Assembly: GCA_017516485.1 (NCBI GenBank)
Contig: JAFXCH010000062.1
Span: forward strand, 1-64,000
DNA: 64,000 nt
Direction: 5' to 3'
DNA from: Clostridia bacterium
GTDB taxonomy: Bacteria; Bacillota; Clostridia; Oscillospirales; Acutalibacteraceae
How positions within the stretch are numbered: the first letter of the stretch is position 1; every line of letters begins with the position of its first letter. Positions 24,641 to 33,637 of this stretch are shown here, one piece after another. The position numbers and the translations under genes are program-made. The notes below the pieces were generated by a model that made no database searches, had not been told where the DNA came from, and saw only the letters and a program-made list of their open reading frames with translations.

Positions 24641-25922
24641 TGAGATTGCCAAAAACGCACTTGACAGACGCGATGAGTACATAAAAATTAAAAGGAAGAA
24701 GATTAAAATAACCGCCTGTGCGTGCTGCGTTGCCTTTGTTGCACTTGCAGGCTTGGGCGTATGGAAAAGCGGATTTTTTGCCACTCGGCCGCTTCAAGGC
24801 GAAGAAACATCAGCACCCACAACTGTCGGGTCAATGCTTACGCCTGCAGACCCTGATAATCCCATTGCAAAAGGCGGTGATGATTACGGCTGGTCCAATG
24901 CTTATAGCGAAAAGGTTTACAGTGTTCCGGGAGAGCTCATAGATTATATTGAAGAAACGCTCAAAATGGATTGGACAGCGTGGAGCGAATCAAGAACAGC
25001 TATGCTTCGTGCATCAAAATACGATATTTCCGACCCCGAATATATACCTTATCTTGTTGAGACGATAAAAAAATTTGACATACCAAGATCAGTTATAGAA
25101 AAAATCAACAGTGAAAAAATTGCTTTTTATGTTGAGCTTGAAGAAACTGATGAGTATATAAAAAGCACCACTTTTACTTCTGAGGAAATAGATGTTCTTT
25201 ATAATGGTGACCTCGATGAATTGAGCAGAGTTTTTCCTGCTGAAAACGCAATAATTCATAACGGGAAGGCGTTTGCACCTTTGTGGTATTTCAGTGCAAC
25301 CGACGAAGAACTTGCTCGCTACGGAATAACACGTAAAGAGGTGACGGACAGAGCGGTTTCTTATGTGTGCAATTCTTCGGGCAGTCAAATGAGATATGGG
25401 ACTTTTAAAACTTATTTCAGGGGCGGAACGATTGAGCCCACAAATAAGCCGGCTCCGAAGTATTATTCTCCCGATCTATATGACAATATAACTTGGACTG
25501 ATGCTCAGGCTGCTGAGTATTTCGGCAAGGACTTTTCTGCTCTTTCTTTTATGCCGGACGATCTTTCGTTTAATGACGATAATAATCATGAGGTTATATT
25601 TGACAAAAACGGTAATATTGAAAAGGATGGTTGTCATTTCAGGTATGACAAGGGCTATGGCGGATGTGTAGTAACCTTATCTGTGTCAAAAAAAGGCACA
25701 CCATATGACTATGTTTATGCTACGGAAGATGAAGTAGGCACGTCCCAACGTATCACACCCGGTGTTGACGTCAGTTACTATATGTATGCACATAATAAAG
25801 ATACAGTGCTGCCTCTTTGTGTAGCCGATTTTGAAAAAGACGGCATATATTACAGATTGGAAGCAGAATATTTAGAGTTTGATAAATTCTGTGACATATT
25901 AATCGGTATAATAAACCTGTAA
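24627..25922 (+). CDS. Single-pass membrane protein, putative anti-sigma/sensor partner
   Basis: About 431 residues. A short Lys-rich cytoplasmic segment (1-25) is followed by one membrane helix (about 26-48, with CACC in the middle) and a large extracytoplasmic domain. The last ~50 residues (VADFEKDGIYYRLEAEYLEFDKFCDILIGII) resemble the repeated C-terminal unit found in clostridial anti-sigma membrane proteins of DUF4367 type. The rest (about 80-330) is not recognised. Gene overlap with the sigma factor supports an anti-sigma role, but no zinc-binding anti-sigma motif is visible and the cytoplasmic part is very short. Start at ATG 24627, nine bases after AAGGAGGG. Confidence 0.65.
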   Translation: MKTYDEIAKNALDRRDEYIKIKRKKIKITACACCVAFVALAGLGVWKSGFFATRPLQGEETSAPTTVGSMLTPADPDNPIAKGGDDYGWSNAYSEKVYSVPGELIDYIEETLKMDWTAWSESRTAMLRASKYDISDPEYIPYLVETIKKFDIPRSVIEKINSEKIAFYVELEETDEYIKSTTFTSEEIDVLYNGDLDELSRVFPAENAIIHNGKAFAPLWYFSATDEELARYGITRKEVTDRAVSYVCNSSGSQMRYGTFKTYFRGGTIEPTNKPAPKYYSPDLYDNITWTDAQAAEYFGKDFSALSFMPDDLSFNDDNNHEVIFDKNGNIEKDGCHFRYDKGYGGCVVTLSVSKKGTPYDYVYATEDEVGTSQRITPGVDVSYYMYAHNKDTVLPLCVADFEKDGIYYRLEAEYLEFDKFCDILIGIINL

Positions 25923-25923
25923 A

Positions 25924-25957
25924 ATTTCCGTAGTGGCGACCCTTTGTGGTCGCCGGA
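25924..25957. repeat. Single palindromic repeat unit
   Basis: TTCCGTAGTGGCGACC and GGTCGCCGGAA form an imperfect hairpin right after the sigma-operon stop codon. Its G/C-rich core following a GTAG leader resembles the units at 61571-61598 in the large repeat patch. It may belong to a dispersed intergenic repeat family. Confidence 0.5.
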
Positions 25958-25960
25958 ATA

Positions 25961-26000
25961 AAAAAAGCAGAGTTGACGTAAAAATCAACTCTGCTTTTGT
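25961..26000 (-). terminator. Terminator of the metG-tatD operon
   Basis: Perfect stem AAAGCAGAGTTGA/TCAACTCTGCTTT with an 8-base loop. On the minus strand it is followed by seven T, immediately after the tatD stop codon. A shorter T run on the other side could also stop the sigma operon. Confidence 0.88.
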
Positions 26001-26770
26001 CATTTGATGTTGAATAGTTTTTTTGCATTTCCCCGGGCAACGTCTATAACTTCCTGTGCCGTGATTCCTCTCAGCTCAGCAATTTTCTCCGCTGTGTGAA
26101 TAATCAGTGCAGAGTTATTTCTTCTGCCTCTGAAGGGTACGGGTGTCATATACGGACAGTCAGTTTCGAGTAAAAGTCTGTCGAGGTCAATGCTTGCTGC
26201 AACCTCTGCAGGCTTTTTTGCGTTTTTGAATGTAACACTGCCGCCGAGGCCGATGTAAAATCCGATATCGGTGAGCTGTTTAGCCGTTTCAACACTGCCT
26301 GAAAAGCAGTGCATAACGCCTCTGGGCTTATGCTTTAACAGCATTTCAACGCAGTCCTGATGAGCCTCTCTGTCATGCACAATTACGGGCAAATCAAGCC
26401 TTTTTGCAAGTAGTATCTGTTTCTCGAAATACTGGGTCTGCATATCCTTTGGCGTATAATCGTAGTGATAATCAAGTCCGATTTCACCGATTGCTACAAC
26501 CTTTTCGTGCCTTGCAAGCTCTTCGATTTTCTGCAGTGCGTCTGCACTTTCCTCTGTTGCATTCTGCGGATGAATGCCGACCGCCGCATACATCTGGGAG
26601 TATTTTTCGGCAAAGGCAATGCTTGTTTCACTGCTCTTTACAGTACAGCCGCAGTTTATAATTCCGCTTACGCCTGATGCAAGCATTTCGTCGAGCAGCT
26701 CAAATCTGTCCTCGTCAAAACACTCGTCATCATAGTGTGCGTGTGTGTCAAATATTCCTGAGTACATCAT
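26000..26770 (-). CDS. tatD: TatD family metal-dependent hydrolase/DNase
   Basis: A 256-residue TIM-barrel metallohydrolase. Metal ligands are seen in FDTHAHYD (His10, His12), GEIGLDYH (Glu), VIVHDRE, VMHCFSGS and LLETDCPY. TatD proteins are 3'-5' exonucleases acting on DNA and RNA. It overlaps the metG stop codon by ATGA, the common metG-tatD order of Firmicutes, and ends at a strong terminator. A second in-frame ATG is the very next codon. Confidence 0.94.
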   Translation of the reverse strand: MMYSGIFDTHAHYDDECFDEDRFELLDEMLASGVSGIINCGCTVKSSETSIAFAEKYSQMYAAVGIHPQNATEESADALQKIEELARHEKVVAIGEIGLDYHYDYTPKDMQTQYFEKQILLAKRLDLPVIVHDREAHQDCVEMLLKHKPRGVMHCFSGSVETAKQLTDIGFYIGLGGSVTFKNAKKPAEVAASIDLDRLLLETDCPYMTPVPFRGRRNNSALIIHTAEKIAELRGITAQEVIDVARGNAKKLFNIK

Positions 26771-28701
26771 CTGATTTTTGTACCGGGCTCAAGGTAGTCA
26801 ACAAAAACTACCTTAACGTCGTCTTCGCCGCCTGCAAGAATCATACCTCTGCTCTCAACACCGCAGAGTGTTGCGGGCTTGAGGTTTGCAACAACAATTA
26901 CGTTGTGACCGATAAGCTCTTCAGGCTTGTAGTAGAGTGCGATGCCGCTTGCAACCGTACGGGGTGTGCCCGTGCCGTCATCAAGAGTAAGCTCAAGCAG
27001 CTTCTTTGCCTTCTTAACGGGTTTGCAGTCAACAACCTTTGCAACTCTCAGGTCAACCTTTGCAAAGTCATCAATCGCAATCTGGGGCATTTCTTCAAAT
27101 GCGGGCTTCTTCTCTTCTTCTTTTGCAGCCTTTGCAGCGTTTTCCGCCTCGATTTCTGCAAGAAGCTTTTCAGCATCAATTCTGCCGAAGAGGGGAGCGG
27201 ACTCACCCATAACTGTGCCTGCAGGTGTTGCACCGAATTCATTAAGGCTCTCGTAGCTGTCGATATTACAGCCGATCTGTGCAAAAATCTTTTCTGCAGT
27301 TTCGGGCATATAGGGCTTGAGCTGTACGGCAATAAAGCGTATGCTCTCAATAAGGTTGTACATTACTGTGCCCAGACGCTCTTTCTTTTCTTCGTCCTTA
27401 GCAAGTGCCCAGGGCATTGTTTCGTCGATGTATTTGTTTGAACGCTTTGCTACAGCCATTACCTCGTTTACTGCGTCTGCAATGCAGAAGCTGTCCATTT
27501 TTGCTGCACATTTGCCGACAGATTCGAGTGCGACTGCCTTAAGCTCATCGTCAAGTGCTTCGGGAGCTGTAGGAGCGGGGAGTACACCGTCGAAATACTT
27601 CTTGACCATAGCTACACAGCGGTTTACAAGGTTGCCGAGTGTGTTTGCAAGGTCGGAATTGTAACGCTCAATAAGTGTCTCGTATGTGAGTGAGCCGTCT
27701 GATGCGTGGGGCATCTCTGCAAGCAGATAGTATCTTACTGCGTCAACGCCGAAGCGGTCTGCAAGGTCATCTGCATAGATAACGTTGCCTCTTGATTTGC
27801 TCATCTTGTCAGCACCGACCATCAGCCACGGGTGACCGTAAACCTGCTTGGGAAGCGGCTCACCAAGTGCCATAAGCATAATCGGCCAGTAGATTGTGTG
27901 GAAACGTACAATGTCCTTACCGATGATGTGAACATCTGCAGGCCAGTACTTTTTGTAAAGGTCACTGCTGCCGTCAGGGTCATAGCCGAGACCTGTGATG
28001 TAGTTTGAAAGTGCGTCAATCCACACGTAAATAACGTGCTTGTCGTCAAACGTTACAGGCACGCCCCATTTGAAGCTTGAACGAGAAACGCAAAGGTCCT
28101 GAAGACCGGGCTTGATGAAGTTGTTGAGCATTTCTTTCTTTCTGCTTTCGGGATAGATGAAGTTGGGGTTTTCTTCAATATACTGCTCAAGCTGCTTCTG
28201 ATACTTTGAAAGACGGAGAAAATATGTTTCCTCTTTCTCTTTGCGTACTTCTCTGCCGCAGTCGGGGCACTTGCCGTCAACAAGCTGACTGTCTGTAAAG
28301 AAGCTTTCGCAGGGTACGCAGTACCAACCCTCATATACACTCTTGTAGATATCATCCTGGTCATACAGCTTCTTGAAAATCTTCTGTACGCACTTTTCGT
28401 GATAATCGTCCGTTGTGCGGATAAACTTATCGTATGTTGTGTTGAGTCTGTCGCAGATGTCCTTGATTTCGCCTGCAACCTTGTCAACATATTCCTTGGG
28501 AGAGATACCTGCTTCTTTTGCATATTCTTCAATCTTCTGACCGTGCTCGTCTGTACCGGTCTGGAAGAATACATCATAGCCCTGCATTCGCTTAAAGCGT
28601 GCGATAGCATCGGTTAAGACAATCTCATAAGAGTTACCGATGTGCGGCTTACGCGATGTGTAAGCAATGGCGGTTGTGATATAGTATGGCTTTTTTGACA
28701 T
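26767..28701 (-). CDS. metG: Methionyl-tRNA synthetase
   Basis: A 644-residue class I synthetase. It shows the PHIGNSYE signature near residue 19, a zinc knuckle with CVPC and CPDC pairs, the KMSKS loop at 299-303, and a C-terminal EMAP/Trbp-type tRNA-binding domain (from about 540: FAKVDLRVAKV...), which also mediates dimerisation. A charged linker (AKAAKEEEKKPA) joins the last domain. It has its own promoter in the divergent region with the phosphatase gene; that region is too short for a T-box leader. Confidence 0.97.
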   Translation of the reverse strand: MSKKPYYITTAIAYTSRKPHIGNSYEIVLTDAIARFKRMQGYDVFFQTGTDEHGQKIEEYAKEAGISPKEYVDKVAGEIKDICDRLNTTYDKFIRTTDDYHEKCVQKIFKKLYDQDDIYKSVYEGWYCVPCESFFTDSQLVDGKCPDCGREVRKEKEETYFLRLSKYQKQLEQYIEENPNFIYPESRKKEMLNNFIKPGLQDLCVSRSSFKWGVPVTFDDKHVIYVWIDALSNYITGLGYDPDGSSDLYKKYWPADVHIIGKDIVRFHTIYWPIMLMALGEPLPKQVYGHPWLMVGADKMSKSRGNVIYADDLADRFGVDAVRYYLLAEMPHASDGSLTYETLIERYNSDLANTLGNLVNRCVAMVKKYFDGVLPAPTAPEALDDELKAVALESVGKCAAKMDSFCIADAVNEVMAVAKRSNKYIDETMPWALAKDEEKKERLGTVMYNLIESIRFIAVQLKPYMPETAEKIFAQIGCNIDSYESLNEFGATPAGTVMGESAPLFGRIDAEKLLAEIEAENAAKAAKEEEKKPAFEEMPQIAIDDFAKVDLRVAKVVDCKPVKKAKKLLELTLDDGTGTPRTVASGIALYYKPEELIGHNVIVVANLKPATLCGVESRGMILAGGEDDVKVVFVDYLEPGTKIR

Positions 28702-28746
28702 AGTGTTTTACCTCCTTAAGCCTTAACTGTAAACATTATCCATATT

Positions 28747-28774
28747 AGTATAACATAATTTATAAAAAATACAA
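28747..28774 (-). promoter_or_regulatory. Promoter of metG-tatD
   Basis: On the minus strand TTGTAT (28769-28774), 16 bases, TATACT (28747-28752) with an upstream TG (extended -10). Confidence 0.6.
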
Positions 28775-28797
28775 CACCTATATTTTATATTATTTTA

Positions 28798-28826
28798 TTG
28801 ACATAAAGGGTAATAAAGTTTATAAT
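28798..28826 (+). promoter_or_regulatory. Full-consensus promoter of the alkaline phosphatase gene
   Basis: TTGACA (28798-28803), exactly 17 bases, TATAAT (28821-28826). Both boxes match consensus at all positions, implying strong sigma-A transcription unless repressed. A TACGGAGGTA ribosome site follows. Confidence 0.85.
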
Positions 28827-28861
28827 TTATTGGTAAAAATTTTGTTTACGGAGGTATAAAA

Positions 28862-30013
28862 ATGTTACAGTTTGCAAATTTCATTAAAGGTTCTTTCCTT
28901 CAGAAGGTAATTGCCGCAATTATGGCATCTCTCCTTTCAATGAATCTCGCGTTTAATACTGCTCTCAACGGCGGTAAGACCGAGCTTGACCCGGGCGACT
29001 ATGATAACGTTATTCTTATGATAGGTGACGGTATGGGCTTCAACCATATCGACTGGATGGAAAAAGAATACGGAATTGACGAAGCTTATATGTTTTCTAT
29101 GACTGAGTCTCACGGCAAGTCACAGACAAGATCATCCAATAATGTCGTTACAGACTCTGCTGCAGGTGCAACCGCTCTTTCCTGTGCAGTCCGTACAAAT
29201 AACGGTGCTATAGGCGTGTTCGCTCAGGATGCTTTCGGTGTTGCTTATGTTCCGATGAATCTCAGCGAGCTTGCTCACTCTTACGGTAAGATGACAGGTA
29301 TTGTTACATCTGACACAAACCACGGTGCAACACCCGGCGGCTTCTCCGCTCATGTTTACGATCGTGACGAGGGTGAGGAAATTACAAGACAGCAGATTGA
29401 AGAGTCTGATCTCGACCTTATCTGGTCTGCTTCAAGCGGTCTTGTTGACGATGCTTACGCAAATAAATACGGCTGGACTCTTGTTGATACACTTGCTGAG
29501 TTTGAGGCTCTTGAAGAAGGTACACGTTCTTTTGGTCAGTTTGCAGGTGAGATCTGGAATGAAAACACAGGTGCCGATTCTCCCAACCTTTCCACACTCA
29601 CAACAAAGGCTATCGATATGCTTGATGACGATGAAGACGGCTTCTTCCTTATGGTTGAAGGTGCTCACATCGACAAGCATTCACACAGCAATGAAGAAAA
29701 GAATATGAAGATTGCTGCTAAGGAATTTGATATGGCTGTAAAGGCTGCAATTGAGTTTGCAAAGGCAGATGGTAATACACTCGTTGTTATCACAGCTGAC
29801 CACGAAACAGGTGCTATCAAGCCCGACGGCGACAGCTTTAAGTTTACATCCGGCTCACACTCCGCAGCGGATGTTCCGCTCCTTGTATACGGCAGCGATA
29901 ACTTCGTTCTCACAGGCGAAGCTATCAAGAATAAGGAAGTTTCACGCCGCCTTGCAATGGCAATGGGCGCTGCTCCCGATGAATTCCCTGCAGCAGTAAA
30001 AGCGGTTAACTAA
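28862..30013 (+). CDS. Exported alkaline phosphatase family protein
   Basis: A 383-residue PhoA-superfamily phosphatase. A hydrophobic segment at about 12-32 acts as signal peptide or anchor. Metal and catalytic motifs are complete: MIGDGMG, nucleophile Ser99 in VVTDSAAGATAL, EGAHIDKHSH, TADHETG and SGSHSAADVPLLVYG. It would release phosphate from organic esters outside the membrane. No Pho-box could be identified, and the consensus promoter hints at high basal expression. It is followed 25 bases later by the FemAB gene. Confidence 0.92.
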   Translation: MLQFANFIKGSFLQKVIAAIMASLLSMNLAFNTALNGGKTELDPGDYDNVILMIGDGMGFNHIDWMEKEYGIDEAYMFSMTESHGKSQTRSSNNVVTDSAAGATALSCAVRTNNGAIGVFAQDAFGVAYVPMNLSELAHSYGKMTGIVTSDTNHGATPGGFSAHVYDRDEGEEITRQQIEESDLDLIWSASSGLVDDAYANKYGWTLVDTLAEFEALEEGTRSFGQFAGEIWNENTGADSPNLSTLTTKAIDMLDDDEDGFFLMVEGAHIDKHSHSNEEKNMKIAAKEFDMAVKAAIEFAKADGNTLVVITADHETGAIKPDGDSFKFTSGSHSAADVPLLVYGSDNFVLTGEAIKNKEVSRRLAMAMGAAPDEFPAAVKAVN

Positions 30014-30038
30014 TAATTTATAAGGTTGGATTTTTAAA

Positions 30039-31079
30039 TTGACAGAGATTATTAAAGCCGATGCGGCTAAAGAATTTGATGCGTATGTTGCAAGTCATCC
30101 CAAGGGTCACTTTATGCAGCAGAGCGCATGGGCAAAGGTAAAGAATAATTGGATCTGGCGCGGTATAATCTGCCGTGATGAGCAGGGTAATATCAAGGGT
30201 ACGATGGCGGTCATTATCCGCCGTCTGCCCGGTGGCCTGCCTTTCAGTATGCTCTATGCTCCCAGAGGTCCCGTTTGTGATCTTCACGACAAAGCTGTAT
30301 TTGCTGAGCTTATGGATGCCGCAAAGCAGCTCTCCAAGGAGTTTGGCGGCTATGTGCTCCAGGTAGATACCGACACCAAAATTGACGATACCGAGTACGA
30401 AAAAATTGCCGTTGATTACGGCTTTAAGGTTGGCCCCCGTTCAAAGAACTTTGAGGGTATTCAGCCTCGTTTTGTTATACGTCTTGATGTAGAAGGCAAA
30501 ACAGAGGATGAGGTTTTTGCTTCATTCCATTCACGTCACCGCTATAAGGTGCGCGTTGCCAAGAAAAACAACGTCGAGGTTGTAATCAAGGGTGCTGAGG
30601 CAGCTGAAGAATTTCACAAGATAATGGTTGAAACAGGCGAGAGGGATAATTTCTCAATCCGCCCTGCAGATTATTTCCGCCGTATGGTTGAAGCTTACGG
30701 CGAGAACGCACGTATTTATATGGCGTACAGTGAGGGTAAGGCCATAGCAGGTACCCTTGCTATCCTCTGCGGTGATAAGGTATGGTATCTCTACGGAGCA
30801 TCGTCAAACGAAGAACGAAACAAGATGCCCAACTATCTGCTTCAGTGGGAGATGATTCGCTGGTCAGTCGAAAACGGTTGCCGTCTTTACGACTTCCGCG
30901 GTATTTCAGGTGACCTTGATGAGAACAATCCGCTCTATGGTCTTTACCGTTTCAAGAAGGGTTTCTGCCCCGAAATTACCGAGTTTATCGGTGACTTCTA
31001 CTATGTTTATAAGCCCCTTATTTATAATGGAATGGAGCTTGCACAGAAGCTCCGCAAAAAGTTAAGAAAGGGTCACTGA
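30039..31079 (+). CDS. FemAB/FemX-type aminoacyltransferase (peptidoglycan cross-bridge)
   Basis: A 346-residue protein of the FemABX family, built from two GNAT-like folds. It carries HFMQQSAWAKVKNNW near the start, FHSRHRYKVRVAKKNNVEV in the middle, and the C-terminal YLLQWEMIRWSVENGCRLYDFRGISGD signature with KKGF. These enzymes transfer amino acids from aminoacyl-tRNA to the lipid II stem peptide, building the cross-bridge. The amino acid added cannot be read. The start is TTG at 30039, ten bases after AAGGTTGG. The gene is directly followed by an alanine-racemase-like gene. Confidence 0.9.
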   Translation: MTEIIKADAAKEFDAYVASHPKGHFMQQSAWAKVKNNWIWRGIICRDEQGNIKGTMAVIIRRLPGGLPFSMLYAPRGPVCDLHDKAVFAELMDAAKQLSKEFGGYVLQVDTDTKIDDTEYEKIAVDYGFKVGPRSKNFEGIQPRFVIRLDVEGKTEDEVFASFHSRHRYKVRVAKKNNVEVVIKGAEAAEEFHKIMVETGERDNFSIRPADYFRRMVEAYGENARIYMAYSEGKAIAGTLAILCGDKVWYLYGASSNEERNKMPNYLLQWEMIRWSVENGCRLYDFRGISGDLDENNPLYGLYRFKKGFCPEITEFIGDFYYVYKPLIYNGMELAQKLRKKLRKGH

Positions 31080-31087
31080 GTTATATA

Positions 31088-32173
31088 ATGAGATACGTTG
31101 TACAAAAGGAAAATATAATTGCAAATCTCAATAAAATGCGTGCTCATTGTCCTACGGCAGAGGTTATAGGAGTTATCAAGGGCAACGGCTACGGCTTGGG
31201 GCTTATTCCCATGGCAAAACTCCTTTGTGAAAACGGTGTTCAGACGCTTGCTGTTTCAAGGCTTGATGAAGCTGTTTCGCTTCGTGAAAACAGCATTGAT
31301 ACGGCTATCCTTCTGCTTAGCCCTCCGTTTGACGCAGACTCTGCAAAGACCTGTGTTGACCTTGATATTACAGCTACGGTCGACAGCCTCGGTACAGCTA
31401 ATCTTCTTAATAGCGCCGCTGTCGATAAAAAGGCAAAAGCTCATATAATGCTCGATACGGGTTTTGCACGCTTTGGCTTTATGCCGGGTGAAGAGAATGA
31501 AATTGTTACTGCTCTCAACACCTGTGAGAATATCGCTTTTGAGGGTATTTATTCTCATTTTTACAACGCGTTTTCACCTGACTCTTCATCTGTAAAGCTC
31601 CAGGTAAGCCGCTTCAATAATGCTGTTGCTGCTGTTGAAGCAGCCGGCTTTACGGGTCTTAAAAAGCATATATGCTCATCTGCTGCTGCCGTAAAATATC
31701 CCGAGTATCATTTTGATGCAGTGCGTCTGGGCTCGGCTCTGCTCGGCAGAATAGCAGTGCCCAATAAGCCCGGTCTTGAAAAGGTCGGCTTTATGGAGTG
31801 CGAAATTATTTCAATTAAAACTCTGCCTGCCGGCCACTTTGTCGGCTACGGTGAGGCATATAAAACTACCAGAGAAACAAAGGCAGCTGTTGTGCCGCTC
31901 GGTGTTTGCGACGGCTACGGTCTGAGCAAAACAGAGGTTGCTTTTACAAGCGGCGACAAGGTGAATTCTCTGCTTCGTAAGGTCAAGCACTTCGGTGCAG
32001 ACCAGACTCTCAGCTGTGTTGTCTGCGGCAAAAAAGCACAGGTAATAGGTAAGGTAGGTCTGACTGACCTTATTATCGACGTTACCGGTATTGACTGCAA
32101 AGTCGGCGACGTTGCGGCATTTGAGTTTAATCCTACCCTTGTCGATGCACTGGTAAAAAAAGATTTTGTTTGA
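31088..32173 (+). CDS. Alanine-racemase-like PLP enzyme
   Basis: A 361-residue fold-type III PLP enzyme. The PLP lysine is Lys31 in VIKGNGYGLG (canonical VVKANAYGHG). LDTGFARFGF matches the usual DTGMxRLGF, and GVCDGYGLS keeps the Asp-Gly-Tyr of the catalytic tyrosine segment. Divergence from the canonical motifs leaves open whether alanine or another amino acid is the substrate. It lies 8 bases after the FemX gene and overlaps the possible upstream TTG of the next gene, so it may supply a D-amino acid for the wall. It may also not be the cell's main Alr. Confidence 0.82.
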   Translation: MRYVVQKENIIANLNKMRAHCPTAEVIGVIKGNGYGLGLIPMAKLLCENGVQTLAVSRLDEAVSLRENSIDTAILLLSPPFDADSAKTCVDLDITATVDSLGTANLLNSAAVDKKAKAHIMLDTGFARFGFMPGEENEIVTALNTCENIAFEGIYSHFYNAFSPDSSSVKLQVSRFNNAVAAVEAAGFTGLKKHICSSAAAVKYPEYHFDAVRLGSALLGRIAVPNKPGLEKVGFMECEIISIKTLPAGHFVGYGEAYKTTRETKAAVVPLGVCDGYGLSKTEVAFTSGDKVNSLLRKVKHFGADQTLSCVVCGKKAQVIGKVGLTDLIIDVTGIDCKVGDVAAFEFNPTLVDALVKKDFV

Positions 32174-32184
32174 AAGGTTTGGCT

Positions 32185-33591
32185 ATGTCTACAGATTTTC
32201 TTGAAAAAGCCGTTGCTACGGTGCCGTCCAAGCGTCAGCTTGAGTGGATGGATGTCGAGTACAGCGGTATAATTCATTTTGGAATGAATACTTTTACCGG
32301 TCGTGATGAAGGTACGGGTTTTGAAGAGCCTGACCTTTTCAACCCGACCTCATTCTCTGCCGAGCAATGGGTTAAAGTTGCAAAGCGTTCCGGTATGAAA
32401 GGTCTTATACTCAACTGTAAGCATTACGACGGTTTCTGTTTGTGGCCGACCGAATATACCGACTATTCAGTCAAGTCCAGCAAATGGCTTGACGGTGAGG
32501 GTGATGTTGTAAAAGCGGTCAGCGATGCCTGCCGTAAATACGATATAAAATTCGGTATTGCACTTTCTCCGCTTGATTATCATGAGCCAAGTTTCGGTAC
32601 AGGCGAAGCTTACAATAAATTCTTTATGAATCTTCTTCGTGAGCTTCTCACAAATTACGGTGATATTTTCTGCGTAAGTCTCGACGGTGCTTCCGACCAC
32701 AGAAAAAATGCGAAGTACCAGCCTTATGATTGGGTTAGCTATTTCAAGCTTATTCGTGAGCTTCAGCCCAATGCCGCTATCACTAACTGCGGTCCCGATG
32801 TGCGTTGGTGCGGTAACAATTCAGGTGTATGCCGTCTGAGTGAATGGAGTGTTGTACCGTCGTATTACAGAGCAGTTGATGTTGATTCCGATAAGAAGAT
32901 ATCAGTGCCGAAGGGTGCTGTGAATTATACACAGACGGATATCGGCAGCAGACGCAAAATCAAGCGTTGTGATGATTTTATCTGGTATCCTGCAGAGGTC
33001 TCTTGTCCTCTGCGTGACAGTTGGTTTTACAAAAAAGGCGGCGTGCTTTCCGTAAAACCGCTTTCAAAACTTCAGAAGATTTATGATGGCTCTGTCGGCG
33101 GTAACGCTTCAATGTTGCTTGGTATCGCACCTCAGCCCGACGGTCTGATTTGTGAAACCGATATTGAAACTCTCGTAACCTTTGGTGCGGTGCTCTCGCT
33201 TCATTTTGAAGACAATCTTGCCAATGAATCAACGATGCAGGGTAACTGTCAGCTCGATGACCTTCACGCTCCGTCAAGGGCTTTACCCGATAAAGCTGGT
33301 TATTGGCACTCGGGCTATAATCCGAAGAATGCCGAGCTTATACTCGATATGGGTGATGAATATGATGCTGACCGTGTTGTTCTCTGCGAAAACATCGAAA
33401 CAGGTCAGCAGATTGAGAAATTCGAGCTCTATGTTGAGAAAGACGGCAAATGGAAAAAGGTTGAATCGGGTACGGTTATCGGCCGCAAACATATATGCGA
33501 GTTTGATGTTGCAATCCGTACACGCCGTATAAAGCTCGTAATACTTAAAACAAGAAAATTCGCCACAATCAAAGAGTTTTCAGTGTATTAA
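32185..33591 (+). CDS. GH29 family alpha-L-fucosidase with discoidin-like C-terminus, cytoplasmic
   Basis: About 468 residues without a signal peptide. The GH29 barrel includes YSGIIHFGMNTF, LILNCKHYDGFCLWPT and the nucleophile segment with Asp167 (FCVSLDGASD). The last ~130 residues resemble an F5/8-type-C (discoidin/CBM32) domain, which probably helps substrate binding. Retaining fucosidases of this kind cleave alpha-1,3/1,4-linked fucose and complement the GH95 enzyme encoded about 10 kb upstream. Start at ATG 32185, seven bases after AAAGG. A strong terminator follows. Confidence 0.9.
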   Translation: MSTDFLEKAVATVPSKRQLEWMDVEYSGIIHFGMNTFTGRDEGTGFEEPDLFNPTSFSAEQWVKVAKRSGMKGLILNCKHYDGFCLWPTEYTDYSVKSSKWLDGEGDVVKAVSDACRKYDIKFGIALSPLDYHEPSFGTGEAYNKFFMNLLRELLTNYGDIFCVSLDGASDHRKNAKYQPYDWVSYFKLIRELQPNAAITNCGPDVRWCGNNSGVCRLSEWSVVPSYYRAVDVDSDKKISVPKGAVNYTQTDIGSRRKIKRCDDFIWYPAEVSCPLRDSWFYKKGGVLSVKPLSKLQKIYDGSVGGNASMLLGIAPQPDGLICETDIETLVTFGAVLSLHFEDNLANESTMQGNCQLDDLHAPSRALPDKAGYWHSGYNPKNAELILDMGDEYDADRVVLCENIETGQQIEKFELYVEKDGKWKKVESGTVIGRKHICEFDVAIRTRRIKLVILKTRKFATIKEFSVY

Positions 33592-33594
33592 GAA

Positions 33595-33637
33595 AGAGGT
33601 AACACGATTGGAAATCGTGTTACCTCTGATTTTTTGT
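33595..33637. terminator. Terminator between the GH29 gene and the ABC exporter genes
   Basis: A 15-base-pair perfect stem (AGAGGTAACACGATT with its complement) and 3-base loop, then GATTTTTTG on the plus strand. It lies between converging genes and abuts the exporter stop codon. Confidence 0.92.

Noticed and set aside
26677-27441. 254-codon plus-strand open frame opposite metG
   Set aside because: Cys-rich, low-complexity translation opposite a certain gene; a shadow of metG codon bias.
28702-28797. Methionine T-box upstream of metG
   Set aside because: The divergent region is too short and has no T-box sequence.
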